NCBI RefSeq assembly: GCF_040581485.1
Contig: NC_090133.1
Location: forward strand, 19,964,001-20,028,000
DNA length: 64,000 nucleotides
DNA from: Linepithema humile
Taxonomy: Eukaryota; Arthropoda; Insecta; Hymenoptera; Formicidae
Direction: 5' to 3'
Part shown: one piece after another, positions 1 through 13,500 of the stretch
Layout of the letters: every line of letters begins with the position of its first letter
Position numbering within the stretch: position 1 is the stretch's first letter
Notes under the pieces: generated by a model
Database searches by the model: none
The model's input: the letters and a program-made list of their open reading frames with translations, nothing else
Told to the model about the DNA's origin: nothing
Made by a program: the position numbers and the translations under genes

Positions 1-561
1 TAAAATTAATTGAAACAGATGAAGCAACGGAACTTATTATTAGACATTTTGAAGCTCGGCATGTATCAGCTTGCGTCTTTCTTATCGAAAACGTAATATC
101 TCACGTTTGCGCTCTGTTCCACATATAACAGATAATTGTGGATATTTATCCATTTTCTTCTCGTACTGAGAGAGATATTATAAATTATCTGTCTACGAGG
201 ACTTTATACGGCCTTTCGCAGAAGACCTGTCTGACGCAAAATCCTCCGTAATCTCGCTTATTATGTATGCAAATTTACCTACGTGTCCGCACAATATTGT
301 AATAATATAAAACAAATAACAAATAAATTTGCACGGGATGTCCTTTATATCCACTAATCACATCCACTAATCTATAGCATCGTATTAACAGACACGCGCG
401 CTATCAATCCTTGTGGTGACACAGAAAAATAGAACGTACAAAGTAACAGGCAGTATCGTCTGATATGCGCAGGGGGAATCGAAAACACATCGCTTAACCT
501 CGGGATAAATGGCAAACGACCAAGAGAGAAATGGGCGGAATATTTTGGTGGTATCGAATGC

Positions 562-616
<55 letters not shown>

Positions 617-1493
617 GGAAACGGGAAAGGGTAAAATTCGACGCGCGATAAGTCGACATGACGCATGGTGGTGGACTCGATGCGACGTTACGAGTCCCAA
701 TTTGGACATATATTCACTTGTACATTCCTGAAATAGAGACGATACGATAAATAGTGGGTTGTTCTACATACGATCGCGCGAGCAACAATAAATGAAATGG
801 GAGCGTGGAAACTGGGATACTGCAGCTTCCTCGAAGAATGTTGAATTTGGACGTAATCTCTCGTCAGTCGCCGATCGAATATTTATTTCGCGTGCCACAA
901 GGATAATATGGAACGCGTTTATGATATTGAAGCTTTGCGAGTGCGTGCGAGAAGCTGCGCAATATGTTTTTCTCTCCTTTCCTCGGCAAATAAAGAAATA
1001 CTTCTGCGTACTATCTACGCGTGTAATCTCTTTTATCTCAAAGTTTATTTGAATGTTATAAGCTACGATGCAATCTTGCGCGAAACGACGTATCATTTTT
1101 CATCGTGAAGGAAGAATAAACATTTATTGAATTAGAGCTTTACACGTGAATTTGCAAAAGTATCCTTTGATCTTCTTCTTCTTCTTTTGTGACTCACGAT
1201 CTGACAATTCTCGTAGATTTCTGATGAATTGCCTCGAAATTGTGCGAAAATGTGTGGTGCCTGTGTACATATTTAACGTATGTGTGTGTATGAGCAGAGG
1301 AGATGGAATGGGACTTGCGTTTGTAATGTTTCAATCAAGCTATCACGCTTGCATGCAACTTACACGCAGCGAAGTAGCATTGACGTTTCGGCAAAAAGAT
1401 TCACTAATAAAGTCGTGAGAAACCTTGTCCTTCCGATAACCGGAGGATCGGAGGAACGTCGACGATTAATTGTGTCTTTTCTTTCACTTGCAG
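1..1493. other. non-coding sequence left of the first visible dunce exon
   Basis: No exon is recognisable here. Since the exon at 1494 opens in mid-codon and in the middle of UCR1, this stretch should be dunce intron. It ends in a pyrimidine tract followed by CAG, a good splice acceptor. It contains a TC microsatellite, listed separately. Short open frames across it look like chance. Confidence 0.6.
561..613. repeat. (CT)n microsatellite
   Basis: A nearly pure CT run of about 53 bases with one extra C near the left end. On the other strand it makes Arg-Glu repeats in several chance open frames, which are not genes. Confidence 0.95.
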
Positions 1494-1595
1494 CCATGGC
1501 GAAGACCTCATCGTTACACCCTTCGCACAGATTCTGGCTTCTCTGCGCTCGGTCAGGAATAATTTCTTATCGCTCACAAATGTACCGACGAACAA
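1494..1595 (+). CDS. dnc: dunce exon, end of UCR1
   Basis: It starts after a pyrimidine-rich tract and CAG with the last base of a split codon, and ends AA|GTGAGT. In frame it reads HGEDLIVTPFAQILASLRSV and onward to NVPTN. This is the conserved UCR1 core of long PDE4 forms, which takes part in PKA-dependent activation and in dimerisation. The upstream partner exon is missing from the window. Confidence 0.95.
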
Positions 1596-4500
1596 GTGAG
1601 TAGATCAACATTCATCATTATTCGAACAATATGCAATTGACTTGAGATTTAATTAAATTTTCTTTTGCCTTTTACAGATCGCGAAGGAGTAGTGGCCAAC
1701 AGGGCAGTAGTACGCCTCAGCCACGGATTCTGGCACCAGGAGGTAATGGATAACACTACGTTACAATGCATTATAGCATCATAAATGCTGCGTTTTCAGA
1801 TATTTCCGCTTTAGATAGATTTATCAATTCGCACGGAACTCTGCATCAAATCATTAGCGATTTTATCCAATTAGCGTCATTTAATGCACTAGCAGCAATT
1901 AATTACTTTTTCTCGTTGCCAATAATTCACGGAAAATTGTTCTTTCTTTCTCTCTCTCTCTAAGTGAGATTTAATGGCGATTATTATGTTAACGACCGAA
2001 TAATTTCCCCGGAAAATGTCTATTTGTTTTTATTCCTACCGTTTTTATTCAGCGCAGACAGCGCCATACATGCGTTTTCGAATGTACATTTTAAACATTG
2101 ATTACTATTACATCTGACTTCTTCCTCGGGGTTTTCATCATGTACTATCAGATTCAGGATTCTACAATTTCTCCCGAGGGTTTATTTTCTCATCAATGTT
2201 GTATCAAGTTACAACGTCATGTCTTTTTAATTTTTAAAGCTTTTATCTAGTTTTTATGACGTCAAGTCTTTTTTATTTTTAAAGCTTTTATCTAGTTTTT
2301 GTGACGAAGAATTTATACCTTCTGTTTTTTAAGTCACGTTGTAGCTTTTATACTTATAACAATAAATTCTATAAACGGTTTATTTATAAAAATTTAATTT
2401 TTTATCAATTCTATCAATTTATTTTTACTCAATTATTACGATCGTAGAATTTATATTCCACTTTTTCGTGAATTTTGTTCTTTATTTCTCCATTGAGATT
2501 TTTCAAAATGCTCTACTCACAAAAACAGTGCTTAAAATACTTTACGTAAAGACTTTTAAAGAACTTTTAAAGAACTTTTTATTAATTTATTAATTTTAAA
2601 AATGCGAAAATAAATAATCAAAGGACGCTTTTTCCGTCCCAGCGAAATTTGATTTGAAATGGATCTCAGCGGATAAAGTTTTTTAACGTTGACTTATTGC
2701 TTGTCAGTGCGAGCAATTTTATAGCATTAAATTCGCTTTTCTGGATTTTTCAGAGGAGCCCTTCATGAAGCTAGCTGTAGAAACGATAGAAGAGCTAGAC
2801 TGGTGCTTAGACCAGTTGGAGACCATTCAGACGCATCGATCCGTGTCCGACATGGCATCTCTCAAGGTACGATTTTATCCGCTTATATTCCTTCTCTCTC
2901 TCTCTCTCTTTCTCTCACTCTCACAACTATATCGTGACATGTTCTCTCAACGTTCGATTTCTCGAACATCTTGCAAGTCTCAAAGAGATCTTGTTTCGGC
3001 GTTATATCCGCGCACGTACAAGAAGTCTCACGAGGAATCTATCAGCTTTAGGAATGCGTTATTCAAATGATTTTAAGCAGAAGAAATCATGTGAAAAGAT
3101 GAATCCAATTCGAAAAGGTCACAACGTTTCCGGAATAAATTCTTTGTATTCCTATAAAAATCCTTTGAAGACAGTTAGTACGATAATATGATAGAAAAAA
3201 AAACTGCATTGGTAGAAAACCAGAAATTACAAGAACTTTGTTATTCTGTTCTGCTTGAAGTATAATTTAAATAATATAATCTCAAAATTTTTAATGCTGT
3301 ATTGCTGGATGTTTTCGCGCATTTTTTTTCTAACTTTATATTTATTGTTAATATTAATTATTACAAATTAATATAATATATAATATATATATTATATAAA
3401 TATTTTAATTAATACATAATTTTTAATATAAAAATAAAAATTTGCATCGGTATATTTTTCATATTTTTTTCATTTAACGCGTATAATAATAATTAATAAT
3501 TTATAAATCAGACCTAACAGCGCTAAATAATTTAAGTACTATCCAAAAAAGCATCAATAATTATAAATTAATTTTACATCATCACCGATTTCATTTCTAA
3601 TTTTTATTTCTGCGCTACGAGAGGTAGAAGAAAATTTATTCCGTTTGCGCGTGAACCAGCGCTGAGCTCGCCTGAGATTAACAAATTATTCGATTATGTC
3701 AACAGCTGCGCGAGAATTACGCAATCGATAAAACCGAAACCAAACCGCGGCTGCGTAAAAGGATTATGCGTGAGAGGTTCCTGCGGGAAAACTCTGAAGT
3801 CCAAATATTAACCAAGAATAAATTCGCGGTTTTGCGATGTCATATGCGAAGTTTACAAACCGCTTCCGCATTAAAACGCGCCGGCATTTGCTCGCCGATG
3901 AGTAATAGACACTCATCATACGCGTACAGAAACAATCGTTTCTCGATGATACGCGCTCAACATCCTGGCCGTGCAATTTCCGCACGCTGGTCGTTAATTA
4001 TTTGCGTTCCGGTCGCGGGAATTTCCAATTTCCATCGTTGGCAAAGTCGGCGCGAAAATAGAATTGCCCGCGAGAACGAATGCGACTAATTTCTTCCCTC
4101 TTTGAGTCGCGATGTCAAGAGAAAAAAAATGCGATTTTTATATCTGTGGCTAAATTAATACGTACCTTTATACGATGGGATTAAAAATCTCTCTCGCGAA
4201 CAGAGAATTAGGCAGAACAATGCTATTCCTTTTATTTTCTTTAAAGCTCAAAGTGCTTTATTGAGAAAGCTTGTAGAACTACGAAAATTTTCTGATAAAA
4301 AGAAATTTTACGAAAACTTGGCGCGCAACTTTTCTCATTTATTTCGCATAAACTCAAAGTCACCCCTTCCCCCCCCCCCCTCTCTCGCGCGAATATGATT
4401 ATTCTTTCACGCGTCTGGAATATTTATTACTGATTCGACCTGGCTTCAATTCTTTGCGTCCGATTTTTGCCCGCTTTGTGCGCGAAAACCTGACGATGAA

Positions 4501-7500
4501 TATCCGCGTAAAAGTAGACACTATTCTCAGCCATTTCCTGCGAACATTCTTTTGTGCGTCTTAAAAAGATTTCTTTGCAGATTTTTCATTAAACGGCTTT
4601 CACCAAGATACAACACGCGCACGAGTAATTAAACTTCTTTGAAGATAGCTAAAAATGTAGGTTATTAAAATTTGAAGCGAATATGACGTGGCAATTTTCC
4701 GGAAAGGAAATCGACGCATAGCCCACGTAAAATTGTTGTTTACTTTTTGCATTTTTTACTGCGTAGTTTTACTTACTTTCGTCAGCATTAAATCGATACT
4801 CTTTTTTTTTTTTTTTTTTTACTTTTTTCTGATTGACCCGGAAACGCCACGTGTAGCTCTGTATAAGTGTTCAATTAACCCGGATTTCTCTTGGAGAGTT
4901 TATTAGAAAATTAAAATAAAAATATGAGAAATTCAAAATATTAAGAGCTCTACAAACGTACTTTATCTATAACGCTACAAGACCCACCCGTAACTCGAGT
5001 TGGTTCCTCAAAGCGGCTTTAGAATTCTTCATATTTTTTACGAAACTGAATGCAATATTGATTCAGCGTAACAAGCATAATTAAAAGTGCTAACGTAAGC
5101 GAAAAGCCGATTCCTCTACGGAGTCGCCGTTATTCTTGCTGATGGAAAATAAAGACTTTTGCCTTTGGTCTTTTCCGCTGCTGTTTAATCACGAATTTAA
5201 TTTACGAGATTAAATGAATTTTCTCATTGCTCTTTGTATCTACCATTTGCAAGCTGGAGTGTTAATACGGCGAGCTTCGTAAACTCGTTGCACTCATTAC
5301 GAGCTACTTTGCCCTGCTTGTAGGCAAACTTTTTGGTTAGAACCAAAAATCATGCGCGCATAACGGCAAATGAATATTTTACTTCGCTGTTAAGAAGAAT
5401 ATATTTTTGAAGCGGAGAACAATGCGCTGATTATCATCTTTCGCGGAGTAATGCAAAATAACGGTGCAATTTTTTGTGGTGCAAAATTGCAAGAGATGAT
5501 TAAAGCATGGTTTTGTTTCGTGGTCTGTATTGTGCATCCCGGTTACTAAGCATCTTTCACCATTACTTTCTCAAATGACTCATTAACCCTTTCTAGGGAT
5601 TCCATTTGAAGTTGCTAACTTTCCGCGTACATTGTGCCTGTACTGTAAACCTCGCAAGTCTGTACAGCTTTACTCCTGACCTTTGCCAAAGTGTCGCAGC
5701 TCTCAATTGCAATTTTCAATATTTGATGACTGAATTAGCGTCGGTCGTAAACGAGCCATACAGTAACGCATGGCATTTTATAGAAAAAAAAACTGTGAGC
5801 CGAGAAAGATTAAAGTTGCGTAATTTGATTTTTTAGAACACGTAATCGCAGCCTCGCTGTTGTATACATATATACGAAAACGCACGCCGTTTTTTTCACC
5901 ATCGCGATTATTTTTTTAGTAGCGGCTTAAATATCTCATCTCTTATTCTTACTTTATAAATTATTCATTGGTATAAACGCAACGGTACGATGAACTGCGC
6001 ATTATTTTCACTTATTACGCAGTCTCGATCGTCACATCGTAGTCCAATAAACGATTGCCGTGTCACTTCTGCACTTTCTTTTCGCTGACAAAAGGAAGAA
6101 CGTCATCCGTTTGTTCTGAGCACACGTGCGGTACACGTAAGAACGCCGATGTTCCTTATTTGTCGAAGTGACGTCGACGATGAATGTGCGCTGAAAGCAG
6201 AATGATACGTGTGTCAGCTTAGCGAAAAGGGAAAAATCCAGACAGTTGTAGATTAAAACAATTTTTATCAGCAAACAGAGAGAAAGCATAATTCTTTGAA
6301 ATTTATAAGTTAAAATTAACATAATTAGAAATGTAAGTTAAAATTAATTTAAAAGCTAAATATTTAGAAACTTAATTACAAAAAGCATCTTTTTTCGTGT
6401 CGAGCGTGTTATTACTTTAGCAAAGAAATGCAATTTTTAATGTGTCAGACTGAAACGCTTCTTGCAGAAGCGTGGACGTATTATTAGCAAGTAATATCGA
6501 AGACAATAACTTTTGAAAATTGTTTTGACCTGAGTTTTCCTTTGTGCTCCGACGGACGCCGTGAATTTTTTTACAGAGTTGAAAATTATGTTAAAAAATT
6601 CTTCACACTGCTACTTTTAATCTTTGTTCCAAAAATCAAACTGTGACATTATTCTACTTATTGAATTATGGTCGTGTTATGGTTTCATAACTTTGTTCCC
6701 GTCCTTAGCTCATCTGTGGAAATTTGTAATCTATATCATATTTGCTCAATAAAACTTAAGAACGATTATTAAAAGTTGAAAAGTACGACTATTTCTAGTG
6801 AAACACAATCGTGCACGTGATTCAAAGCTAAAAATTTCAACTTTGTAAAATCAAGACAAAGGTCAGCTTATCTCTTGTAACATTAACATTTTACGACCGC
6901 TGTTGTCAATTCCGACAACAACGTTTTAACATGTTCGAAGACTCACTTGTGTGTGACTCATCTTAATTACTTATTTATCGGTTGACGGATTTTTGCAACA
7001 AACGTGTAAAAAGATAATTCTCATGAGTCACTATTACATATACTGTGTCTCTATTTTTCATTTAGTTAGTAGTGGACTAACGAGACTCACGGCGGCTCAC
7101 TTTCACAAAAGAGTGTCGCGTCGTTTATTACATTCCCGCGGCCGTCGGGCTTTGCCGTTGGCTAAAAACGCGTTGGAGTTTCCAATGAAAATGCTTAATC
7201 CAGATAATCGAGATAATATAAGTTTTGATAGTTAACGTTGTCGCATAATTTAAATTAAAAATTAGAAGATATTGTCACACACACACACACACAAGTTCAA
7301 TAAACAATTATTTATTATTGTATATATAAACTAAATTATTATTTTAAAAATACATTATTATATTAATTTTATAATAAGAAATTATGTTAAAGTTTAATTT
7401 CATTCTCTTTCAAATCTACAATTATATTTTTATAAAATTTTATATGGTTTTTATATATGTATCCATCTAAACAAAAATGTCATTTATAATTTATCTATTT

Positions 7501-10500
7501 AAATTAATTTAACAATTGACAATTTTTTTTATATTTATATTGCTCTTACTTTATTATTAGTATTTATGTTATTAATTTTTCTAACGAAAGGTTATTATTT
7601 TTTTAAAGAATTATTAGTGTTTTTATATGTTTTCTATATATTTTAAGATGTTTAATGAATTACCATCCTACTCTGCTCTATGTAATGAATTCGCTGTTTT
7701 TTTCATTTTGATTGAAAAGTAATTTGTGTTTTCTCTCACAATAACACATTTGTTATTGAACTCTTTACGTCTTTTTTCACCTTCTGCCAGTTTCATTAAA
7801 ATCGCTAGGTCATGCTTCGCAGACGCACTACCTTGACCCGTCTACGTGACGTAGCAGAAAAAAAAAACAGTACTCTCGCACTTTTTTCCAATTTAAGATA
7901 GAAACCAGCGAATTGTTAATTTGATAGAGATACGTTCTCCGCGGTGAGCGAGAGGGGCCATTATCCTCACGACTTTTTTACATTTATTAAGCCTCATGTT
8001 CCGCCAAGCGAAAGTAATTACGATAAATTAAAGCGTCGTGATTTCGTTTGAATTTACATCGGAAAGCGTGGCGCACGTGACCGAATCATTGAGGCTGCGC
8101 GTTGATTACACACAGAGGCCGATTTCTCATTGAGATCGCCGGGAATGTACCGCATGGAACGCTCGTATGTGAATTCATCGATTCCGTGAGACTGCTGCTG
8201 ACAGGATCACTTGAGCCGGAATTTATTCCATTGTCCGCGAACGGCGGAATCCCTGTCGCGCGCGTTTGTAAAAATTCGCGTTTCAAAAATTAAACGGCAT
8301 TGTTTTTTCTTGTTGTCGCGACGCGTAACATGACGTATTGGTGAGGGCTTCATAAAGAAAGTTTTATTACCTTGTTCTTAATATGACGCAAATTGACGAT
8401 AGAATGCAGAATCTTCCCCGTGTATCTTTTATCGAAGTTGCTCGTTCGAGTGAAAGTAAAATCTGAAACACGAATTTTGTTAAAACGGAACGCGTTCAAT
8501 TGCTCGCGTAATTGTTAGAATCTAAAAGCTGCAATCGATTTACTTACTGGCTTCAAAACTGCATTCATGCGCCGTATTGAAATTTCATTCTCTGCGGCAG
8601 CTTTGTGCCGACTTGTTTATAAGCTTCTGGAGTATGTTTATGGTTGCTTGTTCCATACTCCGTACACACGCAGTCTCGACCCATCTGAAATTGCGCCCAT
8701 CCAACCAAAAAATTTTATGGATTCCGCGAATCTGTGTTTTCCTCGTGTGCGCTTTTCGTTGCCTTTTATTCAGCCCGACTCTTTGAAATCTTACGATTTG
8801 CATTTAGCCGCGCATACAATCGTAATAGCGTACTTTCTTGAATAATGTTCCTAAAATTTTCTTCAAGTTGATAAACATAGCGCTGAAAAGTCAACATAAG
8901 AATATAGTTTACGATATGCAAACTCAACTATTTAAAACTATTGATTTTTTTAAAGAGGAAATGATTATTGTGATATTTCATGCAAATGTAGACCATATAT
9001 GCAATTTCGATCGAATTCTCGTAAAAAAAATTATAATTTTTTTCACGAGAAAAGAACAGTCGATGTGCCGAGGACTGATTTGAAGGATGTCCTTGCGAAC
9101 GTCAGTTGCTCCTCAAAGAAAATCGATACTTTGACTTAATTGACCTACATCGGTGGCGAGAACTCGTGACCTCATCGTTAGGCCCAATGCGAATAAACTG
9201 CGATCGGTATATGGCAACATTGTTACGGTACAATAGCATGCCAATATATGCGCTAATAATGATATCAACGTTTAACGCGGATGTGAGATGGAATGATTGA
9301 CCCAATGAACATATAACATTTGCAAAACGTTGGTTTTGCAGTACTTCACGAAAATTATAAATACGTATAGAATCTTCTTTTTCTCTTGATTTTGACGTAA
9401 CATCAAAAATCTTGATTTACTTTTTATTTGTTAATTATCCCCATATATTTATCCCTCACTTATTAATTAATTTAATATTGCTTTTGAATGATAAAAAACA
9501 CGGCAAGTTACAGTTTAACGAAATGTAACTTGATGTTTTTTGTAATTTATAAAGACGATATGAATAGCCTCTTGCTTTACAAAATATTTTATCACATCGT
9601 ATAAATATAAGTCAAATATTATACTTTACCTTTCATCATTTTATTGTGTAGCTTTACGTAATGAATTTTCTACATTTTTAATACATTATCACGACAGCTA
9701 GAACTCCGTTATTAAAATATCGTCATCCCATGACTTCCACGAATGCCTTGTTATGCCGAGGCGTAAAATAAACTGGAAAATTTTCCATCGGCGACTGTTG
9801 AATGGTGCGACCGGTATTAATCCACCTTCTTCATTTTCGAAATGTGCACGGCAAACATTTACTCGTGTTTTCGCACTCAATCCCGTCCGTGAAACTTTTC
9901 ACAAAGGTCTCTTTGCCATTCAAACCAATTAGCGTCGCACATAGTCCGTTGCGTAAAAAGTCTACCTTGCTCGTTTTGCTTGTCGTTCAACTCTCAAGTG
10001 TCTTGCTAGAAAGGACAGGTACAGACCGATCTAAGGAGTGGATAACTGATGTAGAGTACATAGTTACACAATTACATAGGTACATAGTACATAGTTAAAT
10101 TATTAGCACTACGCCATACTATTCATCAACTTTGCTACTGGGAAAACATTTGTTAAAGTTCTCGAAATAATTCAATCGTCGTGATAAAAGCGGTATAAAT
10201 TTAAGGGAAGTATAAAGAATTCTAAGGAGAATTAATATCAACACTTTGACTCCGATTACGTGTTCTGCATTGTTACGACGCAAATGGTAATTTTACGGTC
10301 TACAGATTGGACGCACAGGACTCAAGAAATCGCGGCATTAATAGCAATCGTTCCGAGAGGGGAATCCAATAAACGAGACGCTATCACGTCTGGTCGTTTG
10401 ACCCCGCAAGTTCAAGGGATCTCATGCTTCATATCTTGCTTAGCGTCGCGTATCACGCGCGCCGCGCGTGATTGACCGACGCAAATAAATCATCAATCTC

Positions 10501-13500
10501 ACCGAAATATTTTTGCACGCGTAACGATGATGCGTGAAACTGCCAAGATCTTACCGATCTCTACGAATTATGATGCGTTCGCGTCACGATATTTACAGAC
10601 TAAGGATCAGAAGATACTATAATTGGACTAATTAATCTTATTTCGTTCGTGATATTTTTGGAATACGAAGCAACAACGGAGCGCTCCTTAGAAACACACG
10701 GAATTGTAACATTATCGCTGCATCGTATTTCGGTCTGACTGTTGCTCTTGTTCGGTCGATGTCATGCCAACTGAATACGTAGTTCTCATCTTCATGTATA
10801 TATTCTCATTCTCATACTATCGCGATTCGCACAGTCATTTTTCTTAGGAAACTATTTTGCATGTACGTATATGCGTTTCGATATAATTGTCAGCTTGCCA
10901 AATTCCGCGGTAGATTTGTGGAGATAGTCACGAACTGCGTGCTAATGAATAAATTCTAGATAATATCACGGAGTGAATCATGATAAAATAAAGTTGCTCG
11001 CTTGTTATTTTAAATTTTCGTGTTAAAGCACTTTAGTTGTTCTCGCAAAAAACATGCGTTTTTACAAATAAAAACGCAATTACGATACATATTCTGTTAT
11101 CGACTAATTATTTGGATAATCAGTAGATAATATATCATAGATATCCTAAATGTTTCCATTAAATATAATAGTTTAATTATGTATTATTACAAAAAATTGG
11201 TAATTTTTAATTAAAATAGTTTTCAGATTTACAACTACCAAAAGTACTAATTTTGACTTTAGAATGTTAATATAATATTTTTGCGAATACTGCATTTGTA
11301 TGACGTAACTAGATTTACGTAACATTATTTTGCGTTGCATTCTATGAATTTTGGAACGTGGTAGCTTTTACTGTCACAGAGGCCTATCCCTTGTCTGACT
11401 ATAAAGATTTATCTACTGCCAGAATGCAAAGACTTGTACACCGTCTGACCAAGATATTCTATCACTACTGACAATGACACCCGCAATTCGAGTTATATGT
11501 ACGTACGGTATTGTCTCGAGATACAATCTCATACATTTATTTGCATACTTCCGAAATAAGATACGCCAGAAAGTGTATTTTGGTATGTTGATATATTATG
11601 TATACTTTCCATTACTTTTTATCATTACAATTATCAGTTTATATCGCTATTAAGTATCTAGCATGAATGTAGGAAGGTGCATAAATTACATAAATTATCA
11701 TTTATTCATTGTTGTCTTACATTTTGTTATTTGCATTTAAACACAGCATACGTACTGTATAATATATTTATACGTCAACCTATCATTTTTGTTATATGAT
11801 TCTTTATAAGTTTGAATTAGAACTTTTAGTCTTTTAAAAATTAAATTTTAATAATGATACAGTACTAACGTTGTAAATACAATTACACGAGATTTCCATA
11901 TCTCTCTCTCCAATAGTTGAGAATTGGTAATAATTTAAGGAAAAAATTAATAAAGTTGTATATGTAAGGAAGAATATGATATGTAAAAGTTGGAGGCATT
12001 ATACTGTAGAAAATATTCAGAACTTGAACAAAGTTCACAGTAACTATTTTTACGATCCTTGTTTTATTTAAGCATCTTCCGGCATTGTCAAGTTCTTTTA
12101 TCAGCTCATTGTAAAAATTATTTTTTGTGTCATTTCCTGTATTATTGCCATTGTCCGTAGTATTGTCAATACTGTTATTTCCATTCGGTGCTGAAAAAGC
12201 GTGTTAATTGTGTATACAGCGAATTTTTAAATATAACAAATTAATATTTAAAAAATAAATATTCATATACGAAACATATACAAGATTCAGAACTTTCGGC
12301 TGATACGAACTTTTAGAGCTTTTATGTATTAAAACCTGTTTTATTTAGTCTTTCTTTTTTAATAATAAAAAATTTTTTAATGCAAGATACTATGTCACAT
12401 AATACTTAATAAACTCTTACATATTTTTTCAATATCAAATATCAAATTGCTCGAGAAAGTTCTTGTGTATTACATGAAATAATTATCTACTACTTTTCTG
12501 TTATTTCTGTTATTTTTTTGTTACTTACTAACTTGTGCACTGACTGTAGCAATTATGCAGAATAGCGAGAGCAGCAGGTATATATTCGAATATCTTTGCA
12601 GCTTCATGTTTCTCGTAGGCGCTATTACGAACATGAACACAGGCTCAATAACTCACTGCACTAACAGACATGCAGCACTTACTCGACGTATTTATAGCAC
12701 ACCGATAATTACAATGCAAAACTATTACTTGTCTCTATTGTTCACGTATGTAAACGTGACTCACGCCATTTCTTCATGTGTATTTTATTTTCTCTTTGAA
12801 TTTCAAGTTGCTCAAAAAGAATTTGCATATACTATTTTTTTCCTGTGAAACAATTCTAAAAAGAAACAAAAATTAAAACGACTACAAAAATTGACGACTA
12901 TCTGATTTAATTGACAATATGGCGGTAGACAGTATGGCGATATAAAAGATCTAAAATATGAGATAAAACACAATCTAAAACATGAGATAAAACACGATTT
13001 AAAACACGATTTTGCATAAAAATTTTCCTACATGATTTGTATCTTATGTCGAGACACGTATTTGGTTTCAAGCTAGAATTTTTTATTCTGTTCACTAAAT
13101 TTTTGCAATTATTGATACTGCAATTTTCTATGGAAAATATCTAATGGGTTATTTCTGAATGCACGTTAATCTTTTTTTATTTCTGCTTATTTTTTATTTC
13201 TTTCCTAACAATTTTTATCACCAAAACACAGAGTAATAGGTATGAATAAACTCTGCTCACAATTTCATCGTAATTCTTACTTAACAGTACATTTAAAGAT
13301 AATTATATAATCAGTTGTTTTGTGCAAAATTTGTAATGTTATTTTTTCTTTATTTATTCTTATTATTCACGTATATTATGCTGGATTGTACAATTTTTTA
13401 TTTTTACTTATTAAATATAGATCAAAGAAATATAAAAGATACTTTGCTCTCAGTTTTGCAATAATTATTTCAACGTGTGTTTTAATAATTTATGATTTTT

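Noticed and set aside
372..709. Three minus-strand frames with Arg-Glu repeats
   Set aside because: Produced by the CT microsatellite at 561-613.
12555..12848. 97-codon + strand frame over exon 1 of array gene 1
   Set aside because: It runs antisense across the conserved promoter and signal exon and is not preserved in the paralogues.
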